Of a DNA stretch of 64,000 bases, positions 52,634-63,768 are shown piece after piece. The position numbers were made by a program, and so were the translations under genes. Every line of letters begins with the position of its first letter. Within the stretch, counting starts at the first letter, position 1. Source of the DNA: an uncultured Lachnospiraceae bacterium (lineage in GTDB: Bacteria > Bacillota > Clostridia > Lachnospirales > Lachnospiraceae); contig CANRWO010000003.1 of assembly GCA_947643615.1 (NCBI GenBank), positions 56,453 to 120,452 on the forward strand. Reading direction: 5' to 3'. Below the pieces are notes generated by a model that worked only from the letters and a program-made list of their open reading frames with translations, was not told where the DNA came from and did no database searches.

Positions 52634-53425
52634 TCACTTTCCCTGCTCCTGCGCCACAATATAGATTCTCTGGCTCTCCCCAGTCACTTCTTCTCCCGTA
52701 TCCGCATCCTTTATCTCCAAGACCTTCATTCCTGCGCACTCCACCAACGTTTTCATCTGCTCTGCCCGATACCCTCTCTGGTAATGCGTCTCCGTAATTT
52801 TTTCAAACAGGCTGCCTTCCCGGCTTATGAAAAGGGTCAAATCGTACTCGTTGATCTCACTCTCCGGATCGTAAAAGTTCTCCCAGATAAAGCTGCAATC
52901 CTCCCGGTTTTCCGCTATAACGGTATCACCGATCACCTTTTCGTACTTATATACCGTGTTAAAGTCAAAAATAAAAATTCCCTTGGGATATAAATAATTA
53001 TTTACCAGAGAAAAAACGGCGGACAGCTCTTCCTCTTCCAAAATATAATTTAAGGAATCGCAGACGCTGTACACCGTCCCCACCGTGCTGTACAGCTCCA
53101 GTTCCCGCATGTCCTGGTTCAGATAGAGAATGGAATCCCCCTTCTGCGCTCTTTTTTCCATAGCCACATTCAACATATCCCCGGAGACATCCACCCCAAT
53201 CATGTCATATCCTTTGCGGTACATCAGCTCTGTCAGCGTGCCTGTGCCGCATCCCAGATCCAATACCAGGTTGCGCTCCGAGTCCAATTTGTCCTCCGCA
53301 TCCCGCACAGGCTCCGACACGCCGTATTTTCCTATCAGCTCATGCAGCCTCTCACTCCACTGGCCATATGGCACATTATCCATAAGCTCGTCATAAACTG
53401 CCGAAAAATCCCCATATGCATCCAT
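52634..53425 (-). CDS. Class I SAM-dependent methyltransferase
   Basis: VLDLGCGTGTLTELMYRKGYDMIGVDVSGDML. Confidence 0.9.
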   Translation of the reverse strand: MDAYGDFSAVYDELMDNVPYGQWSERLHELIGKYGVSEPVRDAEDKLDSERNLVLDLGCGTGTLTELMYRKGYDMIGVDVSGDMLNVAMEKRAQKGDSILYLNQDMRELELYSTVGTVYSVCDSLNYILEEEELSAVFSLVNNYLYPKGIFIFDFNTVYKYEKVIGDTVIAENREDCSFIWENFYDPESEINEYDLTLFISREGSLFEKITETHYQRGYRAEQMKTLVECAGMKVLEIKDADTGEEVTGESQRIYIVAQEQGK

Positions 53426-53479
53426 TTTAACCGCTTCCTCCATGCCGCAGCCCATATCCGGAGGGGAAATGCCCACTCA

Positions 53480-54343
53480 TTATTCCCCTAACTTCATAGC
53501 CACGGAAAAACCTACCACCAATGCAGCCGCGCCGGCCACTAAGTGGGCAATCATCACTGCGCCCATGCCGCTCAGGGTTGCAAAGCCTCCCATAAGCGCA
53601 ATGGCAACGGGTGACGCCACCACCAGGCCGATAATCGCCCAATATGCATACAGCGGATATTTTTCAAAGATAACCTCCACCAACTTTGCAACTGCGAAAA
53701 TCCCTGCCACCACACCGATGCCAAAGGGAGCCAGAATGCCGATTCCGGCAAGAATCCCGTCCATGTCAAAGCTGGTAAGGGCCTCGATGAAATCCGTAAT
53801 AGCGCTTAGTACAGGCTGATAAAACCCCATCAGCATCAACACCATGGAACCGCTGACACCAGGAATTACCATGGTGGCGGAAGCAATCACTCCCACTATA
53901 AAAAGCTTCAGCACATTCACCACCCCAAAAGACAGATCAGCAGCCGCGCCTTCTGTACCGCCAAAGGCAGCCATCCCTACAACCAAGGCAAAAAATGCCA
54001 GAGCCGCAATCAAATGGCCTGCCCGAATCTTATTTCCTTTTACATTTTTCCACATAATAGGCAGGCTGCCGAGGATCAGGCCGATAAACAGTAGGTTGGC
54101 CTCCACCGGAAAGCTTTCAAACAGCCATTCCAACCCGAAAGCGCTTGCAATAATGGCGATTCCCATGCCAATGGCAATGGGGAAAAGAAATTTGACACTT
54201 TCCTTAAACTCACTGAAAAGATGCGTGATGCAATGGATCAGCTTGTCATAGATGCCCATGGACACCATCATGGTTCCGCCGCTGACACCGGGGATAATAT
54301 TTGCAATACCGATTAACATACCTTTTAAAATACTTTTGACCAT
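53480..54343 (-). CDS. DUF368 membrane protein
   Basis: KGMLIGIANIIPGVSGGTMMVSMGIYDKLI and second VIPGVSGSMVLMLMGFY repeat. Confidence 0.92.
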   Translation of the reverse strand: MVKSILKGMLIGIANIIPGVSGGTMMVSMGIYDKLIHCITHLFSEFKESVKFLFPIAIGMGIAIIASAFGLEWLFESFPVEANLLFIGLILGSLPIMWKNVKGNKIRAGHLIAALAFFALVVGMAAFGGTEGAAADLSFGVVNVLKLFIVGVIASATMVIPGVSGSMVLMLMGFYQPVLSAITDFIEALTSFDMDGILAGIGILAPFGIGVVAGIFAVAKLVEVIFEKYPLYAYWAIIGLVVASPVAIALMGGFATLSGMGAVMIAHLVAGAAALVVGFSVAMKLGE

Positions 54344-54384
54344 AAAAAACCTCTTCTCCATTCTATATTTATTCGTTTCAACTA

Positions 54385-55446
54385 TCAACCGGCTTCCGCC
54401 AGAAATCCTTTCAGAAATGCAATCAGTCGATCCATCTGTTGATCCGTACCGATTGTGATTCGCACGGAATTGTCCACCCTTGGCTTGTTCCAATAACGCA
54501 CATAAATATCCGCCTCCCTGAGAGCCTTGAAAATTTTCTCCCCGGGTACCGTCTTATGGGATGCGAAAATGAAATTTGCCCTGGAGTCCGGAAATACAAA
54601 CCCCAGCTCCGTCAACTCTCTCTTGACCCGCTCCCTGGTATCTACGATTTTCGATGTAACCGACTTAAAATAAGCGTCATCCCTGATGGCTTCCACGCCC
54701 AAAAGCTGGGAGGGATAATTCATGGTATAGGAATTAAAGGAAAACTTCACGTCATTTAAGTACCCGATCAGCTTCTTGCTGCCGATACAGAAACCAACCC
54801 TTAAACCGGCCATGGAACGGGACTTTGAAAAGGTCTGCACCACCAGCAGATTCTCATATTTTTCCAGCAGGGATAATGCGCTGACTCCGCCGAAGTCCAC
54901 ATAAGCCTCATCTACGATCACCACCACATCCCGGTTCGCCTGTATGATCTCCTCCACCGTTTCCAGGCTTTCTGCAAGGCCCGTGGGGGCATTGGGGTTG
55001 GGAAAGACCACGCCGCCGTTAGGCTGCCGGTAATCCTCCGGCCGGATATGCCAATCATGGTCCAACGCGCAGGTACGGTAAGGAATCCTGAAAAGCTCCG
55101 CCCACACATCATAAAAAGAATAGGTGACATCCGGGAATAGAATAGGCTGGCTGCTGTTAAAAAAAGTCATGAATGCCATTGCCAGCACATCGTCAGACCC
55201 CACTCCCACAAATACCTGCCCGGGTTCCACGCCGTAATATTCCGCCAGCGCATCCACAAGCGGCGCCGTGTTGGGATCCGGATATAACCTCAGCGCGCCG
55301 CAGTCCATCTGCGCTGCCAGCTTCTGTACGCCGGGCGCCGGAGGATACGGGCACTCATTCGTATTTAACTTTATTATACCCGGTTTATTGGGTTGTTCAC
55401 CGGCCACATATGGCACTACTTTCCGTACATTATTCTCCCATTCCAT
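54385..55446 (-). CDS. hisC: Histidinol-phosphate aminotransferase
   Basis: IKLNTNECPYPPAPGV, VGVGSDDVLAMAF, VDEAYVDFGG, FSKSRSMAGLRVGFCIG. Confidence 0.93.
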   Translation of the reverse strand: MEWENNVRKVVPYVAGEQPNKPGIIKLNTNECPYPPAPGVQKLAAQMDCGALRLYPDPNTAPLVDALAEYYGVEPGQVFVGVGSDDVLAMAFMTFFNSSQPILFPDVTYSFYDVWAELFRIPYRTCALDHDWHIRPEDYRQPNGGVVFPNPNAPTGLAESLETVEEIIQANRDVVVIVDEAYVDFGGVSALSLLEKYENLLVVQTFSKSRSMAGLRVGFCIGSKKLIGYLNDVKFSFNSYTMNYPSQLLGVEAIRDDAYFKSVTSKIVDTRERVKRELTELGFVFPDSRANFIFASHKTVPGEKIFKALREADIYVRYWNKPRVDNSVRITIGTDQQMDRLIAFLKGFLAEAG

Positions 55447-55588
55447 GACAACCTCCATGATTATCCTGACCTATCATTTCACAGGAAATGCCATGCCGCA
55501 GTTCCGCCGCAACTCAAATCCTGATGAAAAATGCTGCATAAAACAAGCTGCTTTTGTACTATAGCCAAAGCACATCCGCGGCTCAGGC

Positions 55589-56608
55589 TTAGATTTCCGA
55601 CCTCCGCCGTTCCAGGTCCCGGCGGTAATTTTCCGCCTGTTCCCGGCAGCCGAGAGCCTGATAGCACCGGATCAGTCCCTCCAGGCCGATTTCACCACCG
55701 CATGCGCGCTGCAGGGCCGGCTGTGTCTCGTACACCGCATTGTAATACCACAGCGCAGCTTCCTCATAGTCCTCCGCCTCCTCGTAAAACATTCCCAGTT
55801 CACAGCAGATTTCAGAGCATGCGCCCATTGCCAGCGCTTTAGACGTATATTTGCAAAAGGCCCTCATATCTTTATCCAGCCTGGCCGCCCTGGCCACCAC
55901 ACAATACGCTTCCAGCATCTCGTCACCGCTTCGGTTTTCATCCGCTGCAGACTGCTGGAAAAAAACCGATGCCCGGGCAAGATCCTCCTGGTCTCCTGCC
56001 ATCAGCAGCTCCCTGGCATACATATTGTGGAGCCTGCGGGGCAGACGGTAACCCTCTGAGACATGCCTGTGGAAATTGGCAAGGTCTCGCTTTGCATGGC
56101 TGCTTTCCGGCAGATGCATAATGACCACATCGCTGTCATACACCACCGGGTCCAGCCTTACCGTCTCATGGATGGGTTCCGTCCATACGAATTCACGCAG
56201 CCTCTTAAACAGCTTGGGACGGTATTCTTCGTCGAAATTGTACACCGTACCGAACCTCATTTGATTGGCATACTTCATCTGGACAATCTCGATCTCCGGC
56301 AGCATAGCCTCCTTCATCACCCGAAACCTCTGCCTGTTCTCCTCATCCAGGACTTCATCCGCATCGGCAGAATAGATATATTCCTGTGTGGCCTTGGAAA
56401 ATGCAAAATTTCTCGCCGCGCTGAAGTCATCTATCCATGGGAAATCAAAAATCCGGTCCGTATACTTTCCGGCAATGTCCTTTGTCCTGTCCGTAGAACC
56501 CGTATCCACAATGATGATCTCTTCACAGAGGTCAGCCACGCTGTCCAGGCACCTGGCCAGGATCTTTTCTTCATTTTTCACTATCATACAGAGGGAAATC
56601 GTAATCAT
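55589..56608 (-). CDS. Glycosyltransferase family 2 with C-terminal TPR-like region
   Basis: ITISLCMIVKNEEKILARCLDSV, IIIVDTGSTDRTKDI, YIYSADADEVLDEENR. Confidence 0.9.
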   Translation of the reverse strand: MITISLCMIVKNEEKILARCLDSVADLCEEIIIVDTGSTDRTKDIAGKYTDRIFDFPWIDDFSAARNFAFSKATQEYIYSADADEVLDEENRQRFRVMKEAMLPEIEIVQMKYANQMRFGTVYNFDEEYRPKLFKRLREFVWTEPIHETVRLDPVVYDSDVVIMHLPESSHAKRDLANFHRHVSEGYRLPRRLHNMYARELLMAGDQEDLARASVFFQQSAADENRSGDEMLEAYCVVARAARLDKDMRAFCKYTSKALAMGACSEICCELGMFYEEAEDYEEAALWYYNAVYETQPALQRACGGEIGLEGLIRCYQALGCREQAENYRRDLERRRSEI

Positions 56609-56667
56609 AGTCTACCCTTGCCTCTCCTCTTTTCAATAGTAAACCTGGTGTACTGTACCGCATTACG

Positions 56668-57390
56668 TCACAGCACCTTCGATAAGAATTCCTGCAGCCT
56701 GGGACTCTTAGGATGGCTGAAAAATTCTGCGGGGGTGTTCTCTTCCATAATATTACCTTCGTCCATAAATAATACCTTCGTCCCCACTTCCCTGGCAAAT
56801 CCCATCTCATGGGTCACCACCACCATAGTCATGCCGCTGTCCGCAAGCTCCTTCATCACTTCCAGCACTTCTCCCACCATCTCCGGATCCAGGGCAGAGG
56901 TAGGCTCGTCAAATAACATAACTTTGGGATTCATGGCAAGGGAACGCACAATGGCGATTCTCTGTTTCTGCCCGCCGCTGAGGGAACTGGGATAGGCATC
57001 CGCCTTCTCCTCCAACCCCACACGGCGCAGAAGCTTCAAAGCATTCTCCTTAGCCTCCTCCTCCGTCATCAGCTTCAGCTTCACGGGAGCAAGGGTTATA
57101 TTATTCATAATGGTCAGATTGTTAAACAAATTAAAATGCTGGAACACCATTCCCATATGGCGGCGCACTTCGTCAATGTTTACTTTGGGATCGTTAATCT
57201 TCTGTCCGTCAAACCATATTTCACCGCCAGTGGGAGTTTCCAGCAAATTCAGGCAGCGCAGGAACGTGCTTTTACCGGATCCGGACGGCCCGATCACCAC
57301 AATCTTTTCCCCGGGATGGATATGGTAGTTGACACCCCTTAACACTTGATTCTCTTCAAATTGTTTGTACAATTCCTTAACGATTATCAC
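56668..57390 (-). CDS. Amino-acid ABC transporter ATP-binding protein
   Basis: [53 protein letters not shown]. Confidence 0.95.
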   Translation of the reverse strand: MIIVKELYKQFEENQVLRGVNYHIHPGEKIVVIGPSGSGKSTFLRCLNLLETPTGGEIWFDGQKINDPKVNIDEVRRHMGMVFQHFNLFNNLTIMNNITLAPVKLKLMTEEEAKENALKLLRRVGLEEKADAYPSSLSGGQKQRIAIVRSLAMNPKVMLFDEPTSALDPEMVGEVLEVMKELADSGMTMVVVTHEMGFAREVGTKVLFMDEGNIMEENTPAEFFSHPKSPRLQEFLSKVL

Positions 57391-58072
57391 TTCTGCGCAT
57401 CCTCCTTTCCAGCCTGTCCAGCAATTTTGTCAAAATCTTTATAATCACAAAATATATAACGGCAGCGCCGATCATAGGGGTGAAAAAGTCATAGGTCTTA
57501 GATGCGATCTGGTTCGCTACCCTCGTCAGGTCGGAAAGTCCCACATAACCCACAATAGCCGTCTCCTTCAGCAAAACGATAAACTCGTTTACCAGCGGCG
57601 GCAGGACATTTTTAAATGCCTGGGGAATCACGATGCTGCACATAGTCTGGAAATTGGACAACCCCAACGAGCGCCCTGCCTCCGTCTGCCCCTTGTCCAC
57701 AGCCAGGATGCCGGCACGGATGATCTCCGCCACATATGCGCCGGAATTGATCCCAAAGGAAAGGCCTGCAATCAGGACTCCGTTCTTGCTGCTTGCGAGA
57801 ATGGCGAAATACATGATCATCACCTGCAGCACGGACGGCGTCCCCCGGATAATATCTATGTATATATTGGCAATATGCGCCAATATCGTCTTCTTCCCGT
57901 TTTTTCTCACGGAAATTTTCATAAATGCGGCTACCGTACCGATGATGACCCCCAGGACTGCCGCCATGACAGCCACCTGCATGGTGATCCCCAGGCCTTT
58001 CAGGTATAACATCCACCGGTCACCGGTGAGAAATGCCGCCGTAATTTTCCTGATCAATTCAGATTGTTCCAT
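57377..58072 (-). CDS. Amino-acid ABC transporter permease
   Basis: [63 protein letters not shown]. Confidence 0.94.
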   Translation of the reverse strand: MEQSELIRKITAAFLTGDRWMLYLKGLGITMQVAVMAAVLGVIIGTVAAFMKISVRKNGKKTILAHIANIYIDIIRGTPSVLQVMIMYFAILASSKNGVLIAGLSFGINSGAYVAEIIRAGILAVDKGQTEAGRSLGLSNFQTMCSIVIPQAFKNVLPPLVNEFIVLLKETAIVGYVGLSDLTRVANQIASKTYDFFTPMIGAAVIYFVIIKILTKLLDRLERRMRRSDNR

Positions 58073-58216
58073 CCCTAACCTCCCTGTACCCTGACAAGCG
58101 CTGCCGGCCCCGGCAGCCAACGCACAGTCTATTAATTATTTTCCACAACCCAACAAGTACTATCATACCAAAAAGAGGATAATGGCACAACCATTATCCC
58201 CAAAAAATAACAGAAA

Positions 58217-59104
58217 TCAGTATCCCCGCACTTCTTTCCGCAGAGCGGCATAATCCTTATAACGCGCATCCGCACACTTCCGCATACGGGAATTTACAAT
58301 ATCGGTTTCCCCGCATTTCAGTGCTGCCCGGCAGACGCAGGCGGCGATATCCACAGAGTTAGGAGCCATCTCCTCACAACGCATCACAGCATCAAGCGCC
58401 TCCCTGTGGCGGTTTTGGGCAGTGTATACCTGGTGTAGCATAAAAAGGGGACGTATATCCCGGGGACTGGATTTTTGCGCCTCCGACAGGAATTGTTCCG
58501 CTGCCGCCAGTTTATTGATCTTCATATAGAGACTTGCAGTCTCCATCAGGGCAGGAAAATAGCCTTTCCTCAGAGATACCGCTTTCTCACCGTAAGAGAT
58601 AGCTTCCTTGGTGTAACCCATCTCTTCCCTGCAGATCTCCCTGCAGTAAAGTATGGCCGCCTGTTCCTCCGGGATATAGCAATCTTCCAGCAGCTTGATG
58701 CATTTCTCGTCCGCCTCGGAATAAAGCTTGTTTTCTATCAAATGCAGGATATGGGTCATAGCCTCGCGGAGCTCCGTATCCAAAACAAAATAGTCACCTA
58801 GGAAAAGCTCATCCCTTACGTTTTGCCTCTTCCTCTCATACTCTATTTCACTGACCGTTTCGGGTGCGGACTTGATAAGCCTGCAGACAAGCACTATGAG
58901 GAAAAAGATACATACGATGCCTGTCACAATGGCCTGAAGTGAAAATAAGGTGCTGGTTCCGTCCATCCCTTTCCACACTCCCCAGACAAGCCAGGCAATC
59001 CCGCAAATGGCAGCTATCAAAACAAGTGCTACTACAATCTGGGCGCTATAGGCCACCTTCCTGGTGGCATGCCTATTCTCTTCCGCGCTCTTCTCCCTTT
59101 TCAT
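58217..59104 (-). CDS. TPR-containing membrane protein
   Basis: Two TM segments followed by TPR-like helices (AISYGEKAVSLRKGYFPALMETASLYMKINKLAAAEQFL). Confidence 0.75.
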   Translation of the reverse strand: MKREKSAEENRHATRKVAYSAQIVVALVLIAAICGIAWLVWGVWKGMDGTSTLFSLQAIVTGIVCIFFLIVLVCRLIKSAPETVSEIEYERKRQNVRDELFLGDYFVLDTELREAMTHILHLIENKLYSEADEKCIKLLEDCYIPEEQAAILYCREICREEMGYTKEAISYGEKAVSLRKGYFPALMETASLYMKINKLAAAEQFLSEAQKSSPRDIRPLFMLHQVYTAQNRHREALDAVMRCEEMAPNSVDIAACVCRAALKCGETDIVNSRMRKCADARYKDYAALRKEVRGY

Positions 59105-59195
59105 TTGCTGTCTCTCCTGTTATCCTCAGATCATTTCCCCCGGATAACCCTGCGCCCTTTCCATAAATGCCAGGATAACCCATATATTGCTGTTA

Positions 59196-59972
59196 CTACT
59201 GGATATACTCCGCAACCAGAGCGTCAAAAGTGCCGTCAGCCTTCAGTTCCGCCAGCGCCGCGTTTACTTTTTCCACCATTTCGCTGCCCTTGGGAAGCGC
59301 AATGGCATAAAATTCAGGTTCAAAGCCAAACTGTGCGCCGTCTATGATCTCCACCTGCCCGGAGAACTGCTCCTCAAAAACCTCCGCGGGATTCTTGTCA
59401 ATAATGACCAGGTCAACCCTGCCATTTATCAAATCGTTCACCGCATCCAATGCCTTGTTATACGTCTTTACATCCGCGCCGGTAATCGACTCATCGGCGA
59501 TAGTGTGTCCGGTAGTGCCAAGCTGCACACCGATGGTCTTATTCTCCAGGTCAGCTGCTGCTGCAATCTCAGAGCCTGCAGGGACTACTACAAACTGAAC
59601 TGCCTCATAGTACTCGTCGGAGAAATCCACCTCTAACAGACGCTCCTCCGTAATACTCATACCTGCAATGGCCGCATCAATTTTTGTGCCGATGGCAGAG
59701 ACAAGGGAGCCGAACTCCATATTCTCCATCTGCACATCCATACCCATCTTGTCCGCAACTGCTTTGATCAGAGCCACATCAAAACCATCCGGCTCCCCGT
59801 TATCCCCTACATATTCAAAGGGAGGGAATTCCGCATTGGTCCCTACCACCAATACAGGCCTGCCGCCTGCCGCCTGGGAATCCGCATTTGCAGGGGTATC
59901 TCCTGAACCGCAGGCTGTCAGCCCTGCCACACACAGAACTGCTGCCGTCAACAATGCCACTAACTTTTTCAT
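59196..59972 (-). CDS. Amino-acid ABC transporter substrate-binding lipoprotein
   Basis: MKKLVALLTAAVLCVAGLTACGSG lipobox; PVLVVGTNAEFPPFEYVGDNGEPDGFDVALIKAV. Confidence 0.94.
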   Translation of the reverse strand: MKKLVALLTAAVLCVAGLTACGSGDTPANADSQAAGGRPVLVVGTNAEFPPFEYVGDNGEPDGFDVALIKAVADKMGMDVQMENMEFGSLVSAIGTKIDAAIAGMSITEERLLEVDFSDEYYEAVQFVVVPAGSEIAAAADLENKTIGVQLGTTGHTIADESITGADVKTYNKALDAVNDLINGRVDLVIIDKNPAEVFEEQFSGQVEIIDGAQFGFEPEFYAIALPKGSEMVEKVNAALAELKADGTFDALVAEYIQ

Positions 59973-60031
59973 AATATTTTCCTCCAATCCGCTATGCTTA
60001 CTACCGCATACCTGCATCAATATAGCATTTT

Positions 60032-60547
60032 TTAATTGAAAAAGCAACCTATATTTGCATAAATATGCATTCTGTAATTCATAAACGATATTGCCGGACA
60101 ATTACCTGTATGTATTACGGCAATGTGTAACCCAAACGCCACACTAATATATGGAAGAAACGCCACCGGATGCCTGAGATTTCCGTCCCTGGCAATGTTG
60201 CGCCTGAAAAGCTGCACCGGAAAAAGCAGCATAAGCGCCAGGAGCATCAGTTTCAGATAACCCCTAAACCCCATTCCCAGCGCAGCCTCCGCTATGGCAC
60301 AAACACAGAACGCATAGCAATCCGCCTTACCGTACATACGGGAAAACATCCACATCTGAAGCGCCATAAAAAGGGCCAGCTGCCACAGCACCTCCGCCTT
60401 CCCCGGGCAAAGGCTCTTCCACAGCAGTCCGCCGGCTGCCAGGCCGCCGAACCACCAGGTGAAATTATATACCCTTTGGCTCCTGAGATCCGTGATGCAG
60501 CCGAATAGCAGACTGCACCACAGAATGCCCCATAACACCGCCCTCAC
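60032..60547 (-). CDS. A24-type prepilin peptidase-like protein
   Basis: FGCITDLRSQRVYN (first catalytic Asp context) and GKADCYAFC (second Asp, GxxD-like); polytopic. Confidence 0.7.
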   Translation of the reverse strand: MRAVLWGILWCSLLFGCITDLRSQRVYNFTWWFGGLAAGGLLWKSLCPGKAEVLWQLALFMALQMWMFSRMYGKADCYAFCVCAIAEAALGMGFRGYLKLMLLALMLLFPVQLFRRNIARDGNLRHPVAFLPYISVAFGLHIAVIHTGNCPAISFMNYRMHIYANIGCFFN

Positions 60548-63500
60548 CGGAGCCTGGTGCGGAAATCATCCAAGACCGTTCCGCTTACCTCTACAACACT
60601 GAGTTCGGGATATTTCTCCAGCTTCCTGTCACCCTTGTACGCCCTCACGGTGACCGTATATTCCCCATTTGCGGGAGTGTATAAAGGGATCATAAATTGC
60701 ACCTCCTCTTCCTGACAATACTTTGGACTGCCTGCATATTCGATCCGCCGGTTCAATCCGGGATCCTGTTCCGCCATTTCCGGTGGAAATTCTATCTCCA
60801 CATAGTCGGGATACCCCCATGCCGAAATATGCAATACACCGCTTTCCCCATTTTGGAACACAGGGGTATGAGGTGACAGGATTCTCTCTACCTGAGCCGT
60901 CAACCCAAATTCCGTGGTTTCTCCGGCCACACTTATTTCATTTCCCACATTGTCCGCCGCATAGGCCACTGCCGTGAAATCCCCGGAGAACAACGGATCC
61001 GCCGCCGTCAGCTCCACCTGTATCAATCCCCCATCGTCAGGTAATATCTTCCTGCTGCAATTATTGTCCGTATTATAGACCATCAGATAGAAATCCCTGA
61101 CACCGCTTAGCTCATCCGCGGCGGTAAGGCTTAAAACCGGGGCATTGACCCTCCGGTCGATAAGAGGCAGGTTCCGCAGGAGATCCATCCCGCTGATCAC
61201 AGGCGGTTCCCCGTCGCCGATCAATACCAGCCCATGCCGTTGGTCTTCTTCCTGTGCCGAATAAAACATACTCCCCATCCATTGGGCCCCCGCCCGGGGA
61301 TATACTTCTACCCTTTTTCCCGATGCGGCTTCTTCCAATGTGTATTTCTGAGTGACCGAGAGGATACGGTTCCTGTCCTCACGGAATGCCTGCGTATAGG
61401 GATAATACGCCAGATATGTCTCATTTTCTGCTGAGAAATCCAACAGCCTGTCCGGGACCCTCAGCTCTCCGGGCGAGATTGCCTGATTCCGGACGGAGAT
61501 ACGGCTGCAAACGGGAACCGGGTCCTCCCGTTCCCGGGAGACGAAAAGGGCGTGGTTGATCTGATAACGATCTGTTGCCCTACCGTCAATATATCCCCGA
61601 TACCCCAGTGTAAACGGCGTTGCCCCATCACTGCGGACATACCAGCTGCGCTCCCCTGCGGGGTAAATATTATCCCCATCCGCCGCAATGGTAAGCGGCT
61701 CCGTGTGCAGAGGCCTGGCCGCCGCATCGGCATCCAGGAGGACATGGACGGTTTCGCTTATATTTCCGGCCACATCCACCGCAGCAATATGCAGATAGCA
61801 GGCCTTGTCCCCAACCTCCACCGCCAGTTCCGGCGCCTTTGTATATTCTGCCCCGGCTGTTGCCTCTGTATCTTCCATCTCGTCCACACAACAATAATAC
61901 CCCTTTACTCCCGATACCAGCGTGTTCACTGTTTCGTTGGAGCGGCATAAAGCCTGGCCGACACCGGCAAAATAGGATTCCGCCATATGGTAATATGCCG
62001 TTCCACGGTCTTCCGGCTCCTCCCATGTCACCAGGACCATGCCTGCTGCCAACCCTTCCTTTTTTATGGATTCCATAGCCACCGGGTCAGGCGCTTCCAG
62101 GTCTGTGGCCCGGACACCCTCCAGGCTGTGCCCATCCGTAAACCCCACGGATATGGACTGCATTCCGAAGCTGCCGTCCCCCTTTTGGGTTCCCGGTTGT
62201 TTTGTATAAGAATACGCATACTCTTCATTTACATAACTGCTGCCGCCATAGGAAGGACTGGATGCGATCACCTGTCCCTCCGCCATGCCGCATACGGTCT
62301 CCCGTCCGCCCCGAAGATTTACTTCCGTGATCATGGCATTCACAGTGTCATGGGAAATGGCAGACCCTCCCCTGGACAGGGCCTCCACGTAAATTCCCGT
62401 GACACCCGCCGGGATATCTATGGTGTAATTGAGGAGCACCCCTGTTTCAACACATCCTACACTCCTGACAAAAAATAAAGGCGTGTTTTCCAAATGATAC
62501 CCCGTATCACCCGTAGCCTGAAAAGCACGTTCCGGGAAAAGAGGATAATCTCCCCCGGTGCCGTTCCCTCCAAGCTGCACCACAGGGGCCCCTTCCATGC
62601 TCTTAAATTCTCCCATGACCCTGGATGTGCCGTTGTCGCCCCTGACCGACCAATACTTTGTATGCCCTCCGTTATCCTGTCCATCCTCATCCTTTTCCGG
62701 CAGCATCCACACAAATTCCGTATGGAACCGGGGGAAAAGCAGGTTGGTACCGTCCTGCCGCCATGCCCTCTCCTGCCTGTCAAGGATCTCCCGTTTCAGC
62801 ACGCCGCTGTTATGGAGGAGACCGCTTAAATCCCGGCTGAAAAAGCATCTTCCGTCCTGGTCATATATCCGCAGGCAGGAGTCCTGCCACAGCTCACCAT
62901 TCCTGCAGATCTGCTTCCAGAGCACCGCCTGTACGTCGGCAGAAGTGTTCCCTCTCACCGGAATCGGATTGGCCTTGTTCCCAGCCATCCGCAGGACATA
63001 CTGGTAGCACCGATCACATTCATAATCCTCCGAATCGTGCCCGATGGCCACATGATAGTCTATTTTGTGGGAAAGCAATGCTCCCTCCAGGCCATTATAT
63101 GAAGAATCCCGGTAACAGGAATCCTCATGCCGATGCACGATCCGTTCTCCTGCGGCGCCGCCTCTGTAACCGCCTCCCCCTCCGGCGCCTCCGGATCCGC
63201 CGCCATATCCCGTTCCAAGCAGGCCGCTCTGGCTTCCCCCGGCTCCGCCTGCCCCTGCTTCGGTGGCCCCGCCGCCTCCTCCGGCAACCAGCAGCACACC
63301 TTTCCGATCCGAAGTGACTACCGTACAGCCTCCTCCGTCCGTATACATATCTCCTTTGCCGCCCCCGTTATATCCGTCCGTTCCGCCCACCGTATATGTC
63401 AACGTTTCTCCGCATTCCAGCCAGAACACAGCCGCAGCGCTTCCGCCCTGCCCGCCGGCATGGCTGCCGTAACTGCCTCCCTGGGCCCCGGCAGCCGTCA

Positions 63501-63768
63501 AGGTATACAAGCCGGCATCCTTCACGGTAAAGGTTCGGGGACTTCCCTCACAGGAACCTGCCACCGTCTCTGTTTTTTCTTTACCTATCTCCTCCGCACG
63601 GTAAATCTTATCCCAGTTTTTCCCGTCCGTGCTTTGGTACAACAAATACCATTTGTCCTTCCCGTCTGTCTGCTCCCAGGAAAGATCCACCGCCCCTTTC
63701 CCGCCGTTGGCCTGATAATTGTCCTCCCCACGGAGCCTCAGGTCCACCCATTGGGCATACAGTGTCAA
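60544..63768 (-). CDS. Large surface protein: InlB-type repeat remnant + ALK/LTK-like glycine-rich domain + Ig/Fn-like C-terminal regions
   Basis: LYAQW motif, FTVKDAGLYTLTAAGAQGGSYGSHAGGQGG...VLLVAGGGGGATEAGAGG; coding continues upstream of the TTG at 63768 without an ATG. Confidence 0.8.
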   Translation of the reverse strand: MTLYAQWVDLRLRGEDNYQANGGKGAVDLSWEQTDGKDKWYLLYQSTDGKNWDKIYRAEEIGKEKTETVAGSCEGSPRTFTVKDAGLYTLTAAGAQGGSYGSHAGGQGGSAAAVFWLECGETLTYTVGGTDGYNGGGKGDMYTDGGGCTVVTSDRKGVLLVAGGGGGATEAGAGGAGGSQSGLLGTGYGGGSGGAGGGGGYRGGAAGERIVHRHEDSCYRDSSYNGLEGALLSHKIDYHVAIGHDSEDYECDRCYQYVLRMAGNKANPIPVRGNTSADVQAVLWKQICRNGELWQDSCLRIYDQDGRCFFSRDLSGLLHNSGVLKREILDRQERAWRQDGTNLLFPRFHTEFVWMLPEKDEDGQDNGGHTKYWSVRGDNGTSRVMGEFKSMEGAPVVQLGGNGTGGDYPLFPERAFQATGDTGYHLENTPLFFVRSVGCVETGVLLNYTIDIPAGVTGIYVEALSRGGSAISHDTVNAMITEVNLRGGRETVCGMAEGQVIASSPSYGGSSYVNEEYAYSYTKQPGTQKGDGSFGMQSISVGFTDGHSLEGVRATDLEAPDPVAMESIKKEGLAAGMVLVTWEEPEDRGTAYYHMAESYFAGVGQALCRSNETVNTLVSGVKGYYCCVDEMEDTEATAGAEYTKAPELAVEVGDKACYLHIAAVDVAGNISETVHVLLDADAAARPLHTEPLTIAADGDNIYPAGERSWYVRSDGATPFTLGYRGYIDGRATDRYQINHALFVSREREDPVPVCSRISVRNQAISPGELRVPDRLLDFSAENETYLAYYPYTQAFREDRNRILSVTQKYTLEEAASGKRVEVYPRAGAQWMGSMFYSAQEEDQRHGLVLIGDGEPPVISGMDLLRNLPLIDRRVNAPVLSLTAADELSGVRDFYLMVYNTDNNCSRKILPDDGGLIQVELTAADPLFSGDFTAVAYAADNVGNEISVAGETTEFGLTAQVERILSPHTPVFQNGESGVLHISAWGYPDYVEIEFPPEMAEQDPGLNRRIEYAGSPKYCQEEEVQFMIPLYTPANGEYTVTVRAYKGDRKLEKYPELSVVEVSGTVLDDFRTRLR

